Assembly (NCBI GenBank): GCA_001600415.1
Contig: BCJX01000001.1
Span: 346,365-410,364, forward strand
Length of the DNA: 64,000 nt
DNA from: Pascua guehoae
Taxonomy: Eukaryota; Basidiomycota; Tremellomycetes; Trichosporonales; Trichosporonaceae
Reading direction: 5' to 3'
Shown here: positions 43,490 through 54,459 of the stretch, in pieces
How positions within the stretch are numbered: the stretch's first letter is position 1
How the letters are laid out: each line of letters starts with the position of its first letter
Notes under the pieces: generated by a model
Told to the model about the DNA's origin: nothing
What the model saw: only the letters and a program-made list of their open reading frames with translations
The model's database searches: none
Position numbers and translations under genes: made by a program

Positions 43490-46010
43490 CTACAAGAGAC
43501 GGCGGAGGACGCCCCGCACCTTCTTGAGGGTGCGCCCGAAGCGGCCACGGTTACGAGCTTCCGCGCCTGGGTTGCCCATGGCGGCGCGCGGTACTGGGGC
43601 TGGGGCGGGGGTTGGGGGCGGCGTTGGGCCCGAGACCTCGGCAACGAGAGTGGGCGCGGGCGTCGCGACTGCCGGCGGGTTGGCGGCGGGCGGAGGCAGC
43701 GCGGGCGCAATGACGTCTCCAGTGGCTTGGGCAGTGGGGACGGGCGCACTCTGGTGCTGCGGGTCGAGGGCGGCGGCGATCCCCCAGTAGTCCGCGAGAA
43801 TGTCGCCAACGTTTTGGGGGACGACGGGCGGCGGAACGTATGCGACCGGTACGACCTTAGTTGCGGTGGCCTGGGGCGCTGTTGCGTCTGCCGTTGCCGT
43901 CGTCGCGAAACTGCTCAGTACGCCCAAGAGAGACGCATACCCATCGGGCAAGGCATGCTCAATCACACCCTCGACGATGTCGGTTGGCGGCACAGGCATG
44001 GCGACAGGCGGCGGCGCTTGGACGGCTGGCTCGAACGACGGCGGGAGCGCGATCTCGGCGGGCTCGGGCGACGGCGGGAGCGCGATGGCGGCCGGCTCGG
44101 GCGACGGCGGCAACTCGATCTCGGCTGGCTCGGGCGACGGCGGCAGCGCGATCTCGGCGGGCTCCGGCGACGGCGGCAAAGCGATCTCCGCGGGCTCGGG
44201 CGACGGCGGGAGGGCGATGGCGGCGGGCGAGGGCGGCGAGCGGGCCACGGGAGGCGGCTGCAGAGCCGGAGGAGGCGTCGGTCCGCGAGGCGGGGTTGCG
44301 GGGCAAGGCGGGGGCGCTGGCGAGGCGGTTGCCGACGACGCGTGGCGGTGGGCGAGGCTGGCGGGGGGCGAGACGGGGCGAGAGGCGGCGGCGACGGACG
44401 AGGTGGGGGAGGGGGGCGGTTGGCGGCGAGGGAGGTTCATGCCCCCGAGGCTCTGGTGCTCGGTCCAGATTGCCTACTTTGTCAGAATATGGTCCAAGAC
44501 GGTCGAGAACATCAGGTCAATTGGTAGTCTGTACTCACCTCGAGGGCCTGAAGCGCCCCCTCCGCCGTGGGGCGCTCCTGGGGCTGCGAGGCGCACAACG
44601 ACTCGACCAGCGAGCGCGCTATACTGTCAGCATTGCACCGTCATCGAGTAGCTAACAATCATGCAGCTACCGTGTACTCACTTGGGCGTCCCGCAGGGGA
44701 TTCCCAGAACTCCCCTGCGAAGAACCCCACATCCTTGCGGATGTCCCACCCCCCCATCACCAGCTGACCATTCTCGTCGTCGTAGGCGGTCCTCATGTCC
44801 CACCCGTCGAGGAGCCACTTGGCGACCATCCCGATGCTCCAAACGTCAGCAGGCTTACCGTGGGCCTTCAGGTCCCAGACCTCGGGCGCAATAAAACCGG
44901 CAGTCCCGAAGAAGATCCCGCCGGCCGCACACTCCGACTCCGTCATCGCCGCCCCCCAGTCCCCGAGGACGGCGTCTCCCGAGGCGCGCACGAAAATGTT
45001 GTCGTGCTTAATGTCGTGGTGCACGATACCACGACGGTGCGCCTCCACCAAACCACCAAGCACGCCCCGCAGCAGCCTCACCGCCGAGGCGAACGACAGC
45101 GGCGCATCACGCTCCACCACGTTCCGGAGATTGCCCTGCTCGCAGTTCTCCAAGACCACAAACATGTACTTGTGGTTGGTGGTCGCGTCTTCCACCATCC
45201 TCACGATACCGTCACAGCCCTCGAGGGCCTTGAGCGCCTCCTTCTCCCTCTCCCACTCGTCCCGGTCCTCTCGCACAGACACCCTGTATTCCATTAGCAC
45301 CCTGTGAGTCTACTGCAGCCGACTACTTACTTCACAACATACTCCTGCCCCCCCTTGTCGACCGCGAGGAATGCCGAACCCTTGGAACCGGCACCCAGGG
45401 AACGCACGACACTGTAAGCTGGCGCACGGTCGCCCCAGTAGAAGCTGCCGGGCTTGCCGAGGTGCCCCGGGTCGATCGACAGGGCCACGCGCGGCTGGCG
45501 GCACCGTGCACGCGTAAGGTCCTTCTTCACCTTCTTCCAGAAGGCATCGTCTTTCACGACCGGCGTCTCGGTGGCGCCGTCGGTTCCCGTGGCCACGTTA
45601 CCTGGGGAGTTAGCACCCTTGCTCTCGCTCTCCCCTGCAGAGGGCCCCTTGTTGGTGGCACACTCGGCCGGGGTCGCTCCTTCCATCTCTCCCGCCTCCA
45701 TCTTTGCCGTCGTGCCTGCGGAGTTAGCGACGTCTTTGCACTGCCCAGCGCTACCAATCTTACCTTTACCCTTGGAGGCAGTCACCCCCATCTCAAGCCC
45801 ATTGCTTGAGCTGGTCTTGCCTGTAGAGTTAGCGCCTCCCTCGCAAGCCCAAGTCCCTCCACTCTGAACCTCGCCCTCTCCTCCCGACGACACGCCATTG
45901 GTGGCGCAAACGGTAGCCAAGCCGTTGGTGCTTGTGCGCGCGAGCTGGCGAGACCCGGCGTTGTTGTTGTTGCGGTCCGAAGATCCGAGTTGAAAAGCGT
46001 TGATGCTCAT
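43490..46010 (-). CDS. Divergent non-RD/DWG protein kinase, K9 (four exons, intact)
   Basis: Exons 46010-45331, 45283-44682, 44618-44539 and 44473-43490 join in phase to 781 residues. The N-terminal ~190 residues are Gly/Ser/Thr/Asn-rich. Then PGSFYWGDRAPAY, Gly loop GAGSKG and EYVVK, with the beta-3 Lys (227) split by intron 1. Exon 2 carries IVHHDIKHDN (HHD 315-317), DWG 335-337, APEVW and DVWSIGMVAKWLLDG. Exon 3 is exactly 80 nt and encodes RSLVESLCASQPQERPTAEG plus ALQALE. Exon 4 is the tail, with LPPSPEPAEIA repeats, the module NVGDILADYWGI and the basic end RFGRTLKKVRGVLRRLL. The exon-3 acceptor is TAG at 44619-44621, chosen because the nearby CAG would give a stop. A partial copy of its 3' end lies downstream. 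Confidence 0.82.
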
Positions 46011-46060
46011 GTTGATAGTGGTGGTGGTGGCTGTGGTGGTAGCGATGGTGGATGTGTTTA
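46011..46060 (-). promoter_or_regulatory. CAC/CAA-rich 5' leader of K9
   Basis: The gene strand reads CCACCACCACTATCAACATG at the start codon, with ACC and CAC triplets before. It is a shorter version of the family leader. Confidence 0.45.
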
Positions 46061-46179
46061 TGGAAGTAAAGATAAAGCTGACCACAACAGTACAAGACCG
46101 AGTAGCAACTGGGTGGGGGCCAGCCTGCTCGCGTGGCCAACCCACGTGCTGTGGAGCCTCTGGGACCCTGCCGCGTGCC

Positions 46180-46253
46180 CATTGGCTCAATCCTGAGATG
46201 GCTGTATCGCATTGCCACATATCCCTGCACTAAACGCGAAAACGAGGTAAGGG
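46180..46253 (-). promoter_or_regulatory. Shared kinase upstream element (K9 copy)
   Basis: ATTGGCTCAATCCTGAGATG, GCTGTATCGCATTGCCACAT and CCCTGCACTAAACGCG form a diverged version of the element before K1, K3 and K8. It lies 170-243 bp from the ATG. Confidence 0.55.
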
Positions 46254-46410
46254 TAAGCAGCACTCGGTGAACCAGATTCAAGGCAGACAGCCTGCGGACG
46301 GTCTGCGGGCGGAGTATGGCGTGAGATTGCGCGGCCAAGCTGCGTATCTTGGCAGGCGAAACCGCTCACGCGTCCTTGGAGAGCTCGGGCGTCTCGTACG
46401 AACGGCCGGA

Positions 46411-46440
46411 GTGTTTGCTCAAGTGGCTTGCGCTATCGTG
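46411..46440 (-). promoter_or_regulatory. Second shared upstream motif (K9 copy)
   Basis: GTGTTTGCTCAAGTGGCTTG then CGCTATCGTG. It lies about 400-430 bp from the K9 ATG. Confidence 0.45.
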
Positions 46441-46499
46441 TTTGTGAGACTGCAAAACGTCGAGTTTGGGAGTGTTTTGTCGATTTCGCGGTTGATTAC

Positions 46500-48900
46500 A
46501 ATTTTTCGCGCCAGATTTAGACGGCAAATATTTCAGAATTAGGCCGTTCCTAATCTTACAATTTGCCAAACACCAAGGCCAAGAATCACGATCAAGTGCA
46601 CCACACAACCTGGGCAGTAATCACAATACGTATCAGCAGAAACCAACGGTGCAGAGTAGTGTGGCAACCGCAGCCTTGGTGGGCCGTCCGATATCTTCGC
46701 TGTTTACGCTAAAATAGGTCAATTCATTTCTGAGTCTACAACTACTAATTGTCGGAACCTTTTGCTAGCATGGCACCCGCTCTGTGCGGCCGAGAGACAG
46801 TCTAGAATGTGATTCCAGATGCCCTCCAGGTCATCTCACTCTAATGGCGGCCTACAATAGGTGTTGGAATTATTTAATAATTCGCCACTCTAGGGCTCGA
46901 ATGCGCGACGTTATCGAGTAGTGGCAGAAGTCAGCCAGAAGGATGAGCGTCAGCCTGTGTACATATGCGAAGCGCAGTTGTCCAGCGCTCTTGGTCTTTG
47001 CCGTCCAGATCTTCCACAACCACACAAACTCGTTCGACCAAACGTTTTTCGCAGCTAACACGCTGGAAGTGGCGAGCGTTGTGCGGTTTGCGTGACCCAC
47101 TCTGCCACACTTGCACTGAAGCGGACCGTGCCCACGCCCGTCAGGGAGACTTCTGTTGCAGGGACTCGAGCCTCGCACGTGCAGTGGGCGCACACTCGAA
47201 ACGTGGCACGTACCGTGAGTACACTCGCGCGCGCGCATATATTCCTACATCGCTCTATCGTTCACTACAACAACTTCCGCATTGACATCAAGACTGGGAA
47301 TAGGGCCAACGAACAATTGAATACGCGCGAGCAGTATTGTGTAGAACATACGATCTCCAGCGCACGTGCGACGACATGTCCACCTCATTGGTTCGAGTCC
47401 TCACAATATCTCGCAGATGCCGTGGACCAAACCCTTGTAGAGTGTGGTGCCCGGGTTCTAGGTTCGAGAACGTCAGTATCGCAGCATAGCTCCTGTAACC
47501 GTTGCCGTTGTTCTGTTATGCTCTCGGCCCAAGCAGAAGGTCGTGACACCCACCAAACACTGTGCAACCGGAAAGGATTGCGAATGTCACATTGAGCTTG
47601 GACGCACGCGGCATTGAGCATGGGCACAATTTACATCAATCTGATTGTACGAGTAGGAAGCCCTGCATCAGGCTAACCGGAAAATATCCTGCCCAATGCA
47701 ATCTTGGAGTTGTGCTATATTCACCATATGTTGTAGATGTACAGGGGCTCGATCTTCGCACGCCGGGATACGCCCTCGCAAGTACGCTCAAGCCGCCACC
47801 GTGCGCTACAGATACTCGCGCACGCACATTCATTCTATGCATCGCTCTATCGCTCACCACAACACCATACACTTTGAGGACCATGATCTCTACACAAGGG
47901 TGGGAGTGGGAGCAGCCGCCTAGTTATCTCCTGTCATAGATATCCTTGTCAGCATAGAGTGGAGGATTGCGGCGGTCCAGAGCTCAGGTGGTGACCACAG
48001 TTCCCACTAAATATACATATGAACTAGAAGGTACAACAGGCGCAATGTTCAGTAGTGGCGCAAGGCGTAACGGCGGAACTGCAAGTCGTATTGGTGGTCG
48101 CCACATTTTACTTCCCTTTAGGTTCTGCATCTCCTGTACGAGGTTTCGAATTTGCGCCGTGAGCGTGCCCAAACTCAGCGCGCCAATCTCAATATTTTGC
48201 GGTCGCACCGGTACCATTGTGGATATTGTGGCAGATCGAGCATGAGTCCGTGCGTGGTGTTGCCCCTCGCACCACGTTCATGGCAGGCAATATTTCGCCT
48301 CAAGCACCAGGGGCTGCTTGGGGAGAGTGTATGGTGGGCCTGCTGCGTACTCGAGGTACGATCTTGAAGGTTTGTACCCGGCCCCAAGGGCTCTAGCTTG
48401 ATGGGAGTTTTGTGGCATGCATGCGCTTTGAGTAGTACTTTGGTCTTTGCCAGGTTTTTGGGACGTCGCGTACTTGTCGACTTTGTGTTGTCACGCGTGC
48501 CTCCGACCATCCTTTCTTATTTGCGGTCGCTCGCGTAGCATCAAGTAGTTGACTTAGTTTTTTTCTGCGAGCTCGTTTTTCAGCCTCTGGCACGAACCGA
48601 CCTTCTGTTGCGTTAAGGGCGCATCTGAAGCTTTCGTGTCTCTTGTGTTCGCATAAGAGGTTCATCTCGAATCTCCATCCATAGCTCATGTTTCTATCTC
48701 TGTCATGCACGAACCTCGTGAGGGCCAGCCTCGCAACTTTCTTCTCTTCCACGATATTGCTGTCCATGGGGAATTGATGTTGTATGTGTTTTTTTTTTCA
48801 TGTTGCGTTGTTTTTTTTCCTGGCCCTCGCCTTCCCAACTACAGGTCGATCGTCGAAACATTTTTTATTCGAACGGAAGCTGGGGTGCTTGGCGATCACA
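46500..48900. other. Gene-free stretch with duplications
   Basis: An AT-richer patch lies at 46,490-46,560. A ~130-bp phrase is duplicated: 47,162-47,290 and 47,748-47,880 share CTCGCRC words and CATCGCTCTATCG then CACCACAACAC/CACTACAACAAC. No gene is supported. Confidence 0.4.
47561..48211 (+). mobile_element. Degenerate Tc1/mariner-type element relic
   Basis: A left-type end (GTGCAACCGGAAAGGATTGC, GTCACATTGAGCTTGG) and a right-type end (GCCAATCTCAATATTTTGCG, GTCGCACCGG, then TA) face each other over ~650 bp. Both are diverged and the pairing is tentative. Confidence 0.35.
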
Positions 48901-48905
48901 CGACC

Positions 48906-51530
48906 TTACTTGCGCCTCATGCGCCGGAAGACGTTGCCGACCCGATCGGCGGCGCGCTCGAGAACATTGCGGCGCTTTGGGAGGGGTGGTGGCGGCGGTG
49001 ATGGATCAATGGGGACCCACTCCGTGATGATGCCCTCGAGGTTTGTCTCCACCGAAGTGATGTGGTCATTGCTAGACTTGAGCTCTGCTCTAACCGTGCC
49101 GAGCTGCTTGTCCTTGTCCTCGAGCTCCGAGGTTGCGCGCGCCTTGGTGTTGGCCACGGCATCGGTGCGCTCGGTGACCAGAGCGGCCAGAGTGCACAGC
49201 GTGTCGATCGGCCTTGGGAGGGCGCTCCATGATTGCCTCGCGCGTCCCTGCTTGCCTGCCAACGTCCACAACTTCACTACCAGCAGAACTCTCGCCAGCA
49301 TGCGAGAGGGTGGGGGCGAGTGCGAGGGCCGCGTGGATAGAAATCACAGAGGATTCCAGACTGCCACCGCAATTGCTCTCGTCGTCGACGGGGGGTAGCG
49401 GGCCGTCCGCGGCGCTGGGCTTGACAACGTTGCCCGAGATTGACGAGGAGGAGCTCGCGCATCTGGGGATCGAAGACTCTGCCTGGGTTGGAGAGGCCGG
49501 GCAGAATGTCTGCCCTGCTGGCGTTGGCCGGGGTGATGCGGGTGCTGGGGTGAGGTTGTCACCAGTGTTGTCATGCACATCTTGTACCGAGGCTCCGACA
49601 GATTGAGCAGGTGCAGCGGGGGATTCCGGCTCAGTTGGCGCAGTGGTGTCGCTCACGCCTTCCCGAATGTCAGTAGCCTCAGTGGTGGGGCTGTCGTGCC
49701 GCGGACCAAGAGGTAGGACGGGCGTGCGGAGCTCGGCAGGCCCAGGGCTCGCACCGACAGTGAGCGTGGGCGCGACGGGGCCCGCCAGCAATTCGTGCTC
49801 CTCGTCGAACGCATCGATCGGGGTGATCGGCGCCGACGGTCCCGGGAGAGAATTGGACGGGTGAGCCGCGTCGTTGTCGGTGGTGGGGGCCGGCGAAGCA
49901 CCGAAGGTGAGCGCGGCGGGTGGAGTGGCAGCAGGAGCAGGCTCAACGGGTGCGGCAGGAGCGTCAAGTGGAGCTAGGCCAGGAGCAACGGGGGCGTCGG
50001 CTACGGGAACCGCAGCCGTCCTTGCCTCACGGTGGGAGAGAATTCCAGCGAGGTAATCGAACTGGGCCCGGATTTCCTGTGTTGTTAGAACATTCCAAAG
50101 TACTGTGGAGATTCGAGCACGAGGTTGCGGAGGACAATGCGCAATGTGCGATCAAAGGTCACGTGCAAGTGTGGATTAAAGGGGAGAAGTGATTCTGTAC
50201 TGATGCGCGTCACACCTCGTTCCACACATAAGGTGTGCCCAATTGACCAAACTCCATGTTCCTCGACAACTACTGAAAAACGTCACTGAGCACTCACACT
50301 GAGCCGCCTGGCCGCCTCCAAAGCCGTGGGACGCCGCGAGGGGTTGTACGCGCACATGGACATGATGAGGTCCATGACTGGGCTTGTCAGTATTTGGTAA
50401 CATGCTTCTAACTTCTTCACTCACATTGAACACCCGGTGGTGTCTTCCAGATGGCACCCACAAAAAAGTCCTCGGCGTGTTCGACGTCCCAGCCCGTCTT
50501 CACCTTGGCGCCGATCCGGTCCCGGAAGACGCCACAGCGGTCGCTGTCGTCGAGAAGTGACCTAAACACCATGCCGATGCTATACATGTCGGCTCGTGGG
50601 CCGTGCGGCTTCTCCAACCACACCTCCGGGGCGATGAAACCGGGCGTGCCCGTCGAAAACCCTCCCTCGGCGCAGTCGTCCATGTCGGACGCAACCCCCC
50701 AATCGCCAACCGCCACCTCCCCGTTTCCACGCAAAAAGAGATTCTCTGGCTTGAGATCGTGATGAATGAGGCCACGGCTGTGAGCCTCACCCATCGTCGC
50801 CAGAATCTCTCCCATGGCCTTTACGGCCGCTCCCAGGTTAAAGTCGGCCGCTTTGGCGCGGCCCTCCAGAGTTCCACCCGGGCACAGCTCTTGAATGAGA
50901 AACGCATACGGCGCCCCCTCTGCGACTTCTGGTGCCGTGACCATTCCCGCCACGCCCGGGGAGCCGCGCATGTGGACGAGGTTGCGGCACTCGTCTTCCC
51001 ACTCGACCATGCCGTCGTCCGCCGTGGCAAATACTCTGTTTCCATTAGCATGGCACGTGACACTAACGCAATACTCACTCGCTTTTGTGCTCGCCGCTCG
51101 CGGCTCGCGGCTCTTGTGGCTCTCGCCGCTCGTGCGGCATCGTTGCGTCAGCACCTACTCGTTTGCTCGTGGTCAATCTTGTCATTGTTTTCTCCATCCT
51201 CCATCCTCCACTATCTCCCATTCTCATCTCCACTCTTTAATCCTGGTTCGGTCGGTCGGTCCGACCTCGCGACTACACTCGCCATCGGTCCTCACACCGG
51301 TACACACTCTTTTACGACTTTCATTTCAGAGCGCAGTGCTCTCCAGTCTCGGGCATGATAACCCTGTAGACTGCGCCAAAGCTCCCACTGCCCAGACGCT
51401 CCACCACATTGCACTCGGGCGCCCCCTCGCGCCAGTACCCCCGGGTGGTCCGGCCCAGTAGTCTGTGAGGCACGACGAGGGCGGATTTCGTGTCGGAAGC
51501 ACGTTTTCTGCGCCAACGCCTACCTCCGGT
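48906..51530 (-). pseudogene. Divergent non-RD/DWG protein kinase, K10 (disrupted)
   Basis: The four-exon plan of K9 and K11 is recognisable. Exon 1 ends GYWREGAPECNVVERLGS, then GSFGAVYRV and CALK at 51,326. Exon 2 (51035-50425) has LIHHDLKPEN, GDWG and APEVW. Exon 3 (50377-50298) is 80 nt (DLIMSMCAYNPSRRPTALEA). Exon 4 (50076-48906) is the tail. Three defects are seen. About 245 bp is inserted between the beta-3 Lys codon and the exon-1 donor, putting TGA right after the Lys. The tail shifts frame near 49,230; only the second frame reaches the family end (LERAADRVGNVFRRMRRK), after a coiled-coil-like stretch ELEDKDKQLGTVRAELKSSN. No clear ATG was found. Kinase residues are otherwise kept, so loss may be recent or rescued by splicing. 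Confidence 0.7.
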
Positions 51531-51864
51531 CGGAAGAGTTGCTTATAGGTTGGGGTGCCCTCGATCCCCATCCGCCAGCCGAGCCCGCACGCATGGGCGC
51601 CGTCCCGTGGGTCGAGTTGTCTTGCGGTGTAGCCTCGAGCAGCGTGCCGCAGAAGCCGTCGCCCGGCCAATGGTTGGACCGTGGGTCAGGGGGGAGATGT
51701 GACTACCACGAACCGTCGCGTTGCTCGATGCGAGATGGTCCAGGACGGTTGGGGACAAAAGCCCCGAGGTTGAAAATCGCCTTCACCCTGAGTTGGACGC
51801 GGGCGATGCAGTCACAAATCGGGAGGCACGCAGACGTGGTCGGGACGGGCTTGTGTCCAATGCG

Positions 51865-51955
51865 GGGACGAGGACGCCGGCTCGAGGACGAGGACGCAGG
51901 CGCGAGGACGCAGGCGCGAGGACGCAGGCGCGAGGACGCAGTCGCGAGCAGGACG
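51865..51955 (+). repeat. 15-bp minisatellite
   Basis: GCGCGAGGACGCAGG repeats about four times with variants on both sides. It lies upstream of K10. Confidence 0.8.
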
Positions 51956-52084
51956 CCCAAAGCGGCCGCAGGCGCGCGAGACGACAGCCTGCAGGAGACT
52001 GCTGGGCGAACGGAGGTCGTAGGGCCGCAGGGTAGCGGCGCTAGCGACGCGAGCGGAGCGGTGAAGATTGTCGCGAGTACGCGG

Positions 52085-52135
52085 GGGGCACACTAGTGCT
52101 TGTTGGTGGTGTTGTTGTGGTTGTTGACAACCAAA
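52085..52135 (-). promoter_or_regulatory. CAA/CAC-rich leader-like tract upstream of K10
   Basis: The minus strand reads CAACAACCACAACAACACCA then CCAACAAGCA. By position and composition it matches the family's 5' leaders, about 600 bp before the visible kinase sequence. Confidence 0.4.
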
Positions 52136-52139
52136 CATG

Positions 52140-53240
52140 TTCTACCGCGTCCTCGCGCCCGCGTTCTCATGCCCGCCTCCTCGTGCCCTCGAGGCTCTTT
52201 CCGTTGGTCATCCTGATCGGTATGTGTGATACTGTAACACTGGGGATAGATGATACCCATTATTAGAGTACAACTACCTTGATGGGTGACAGAGGCACGA
52301 TATCATCGTTCTCGCAGTCGAGCATCCTGGTGGGTCCCTCAGCGTCCTTGATGTCGCCTTAACCTCGCGATGGGACGGAACAAGCCACGAGAAGAACTCA
52401 CGCCAACCTTGTCTTGAGCGTCGAAGACGCCGAGTCGCGTACCGGCCAACCTGGACGGTCCCAGAGCGCCCTAATCGAGGGACGTTGTGCGCGCACGAGT
52501 GGGATCTGCTCGGCGCAAGTGTTCTTGAGGGTCGAGGACACAGAGACACCTGCTGGTAGAAGGCATTATACATGGTGTTGGTGATGCCTGATGGATTGTT
52601 CGTGAGCAAAAAGCAAATTGGACGGGAGAGCATCTAGTTATCCATCTGACGGCGGTACACAGTTGACAGTGAGGCAGGCTTGCAGTTGGGGCTTTGCCGT
52701 CGCCTTGGAGTGTGCAGCTCTAGGTATGGCTCAGTCGACTCGGGGATCCTCCTGGTTGGAGGAGAAATAAGATGGTCATCGACGACCGTATCCAGGGTTT
52801 GTGGCTTGTTATCAGCATTTCGTATCCTGATGCACAGGCCGCACCTATGCTTAACTATTTCCTCAAGATCAAACTCGCCAGTCTCGATGCTCTGTGGAGC
52901 TTACCCTCTCAATTGCATGGAGTGATATGTTTTCTGAAAGTGTCAGTTCGGGCTAGATGCGGATTGTGCTGTCCATCTGGATTGTTGGTGTGGAGCGGGC
53001 CGAGTTCGTGCTGGTAGTTGATGTTGTTTTGCCTCTCTCCGAACGTCGAGCACCGTCCATTTTGGTCCTGGTACTCTGCTCGTGACTTCTGCTGGTTAGT
53101 TTTTCAGCGGTTGATACTGACTTGCTACTCACCACTGATTCCTGTGTTTTTGCTTTCGTTCCTACACTCCGCCAATATTCGTGTCAATAGGCCCCTTAAT
53201 TCCAATAACAATGGCAACCTATTGTCGGAACCTTTTTATT
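52140..53240. other. Gene-free stretch
   Basis: No gene or clear repeat is supported. Confidence 0.35.
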
Positions 53241-53241
53241 A

Positions 53242-53340
53242 GCAGTGCACCTTTTGGCTGCTGATGGTCGAGAATTGCGGTCGGCCTGCCAGGTGCTAAA
53301 AGCCATTTCAGGTGTTCAAAGAAGCGTATTGCCACATCAG
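53242..53340 (+). pseudogene. BTB/POZ-like fragment
   Basis: HLLAADGRELRSACQVLKAI followed by SGV resembles the start of a BTB domain, where a surface-exposed D-G pair precedes a conserved helix ending S-x-V-F. After this point the match needs a frame change. Flanking exons were not found. I treat it as a relic. Confidence 0.3.
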
Positions 53341-54455
53341 TGGGACGGCGCAGCAGCAGTTCTGGAACTTCTCCGCAAATATGGTCTGGCCTGCGCCGTG
53401 GTCGGGCAGAGTACACAGCTGATCATTGATACTGTCATGGGAAATTTCCACGTCAGGTCGGCGACTTGGAGTCGAAATTTTGTGTGTCACGTGGAGCACA
53501 CGCGGTTAAAAATTAATTTTTCAAGCCCATCAATGCTCGTTTGCTTCCGCTTCAGCGCTGCAGCGCGCACGGTCAAGTTGGACTCAACCCTCTCCAACGA
53601 GCTCGAGAGGTTGCAGCCAGGTGTGGGGAAGGGGATGACAGTGATTCCTAGGTATGGGTGGTAGAACAGTCTGGTATTTTGTTAGAGACACTTCCATTCC
53701 TACCCATGTTTGTTTGTTTACATGTTTAGATGGATAGTACAGCTTGAGCATGTCCGCAGCCTCGAGGAGTATTGGAAAGTTTGGGGCAAATGGTAGTCGT
53801 TAACGATTTATCCAGGGCTTATCACCTGTGGCGTGACGTGAGCTTCTGCTGTTCTTGTGCTTGGGCACAGACCTTGCCCATGCTTAAATGTCCCTTCAGG
53901 CTCAAAGGTGGCAGTCTGAATACCAGGTGGTCCGAGCTGTGAATCGCACCGCCTCTTCGCCAAAGTGTATTACAGGAACGGCATAACTGTTTCGAGCTTG
54001 GAAGCACTGTAGATATGACAGCATTGGACTCAACGGTGTGAGGGAAGCGCTAGTGGCATTGCAGGGCTATCGTGTATGAACCTCCAGTATACAGACTTGG
54101 CTACATCTCTCCAACCCCGTCTCTTGGGCATGTGCTCTCCTCGTCTATCATGTAGTCCTACAACCCGGAAGATGCACGCGTGTTCGTAATGTCAGTATCT
54201 CGTGGTAATGGTTTACAAGGACTGTTGTCAGCTGTGTCCTTGCTTTGACTTGCTACTCACAAATGACTTCTGTCCTACCTTCACACCCCTTTCGTTCTTG
54301 TCGGGCTTGTCACTGCGAGAGTTCGTCATGTGTGTCGTGTATTTCTTAGGTTCGTTCTGTTCTGTCAATGTCTCATCCACACCTTTCCATTCTAGAGCGC
54401 CTCCCATCCATGTTGACCATTTCCCGCGGCCCCCGGCTAGTTTGTTGTTTGTATT
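53341..54455. other. Gene-free stretch with MITE-end trace
   Basis: A partial right-type MITE end (GGCTCAAAGGTGGCAGTCTG) lies at 53,900. No gene is supported. Confidence 0.35.
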
Positions 54456-54459
54456 ATGA

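Noticed and set aside
42968..44651. Plus-strand open frames of 519, 283 and 264 residues, Arg/Gly-rich
   Set aside because: Antisense to the Pro-rich K9 tail and its copy.
47375..47400. GGTTCGAGTCC resembling a tRNA T arm
   Set aside because: No D arm, anticodon arm or pairing acceptor strand exists upstream.
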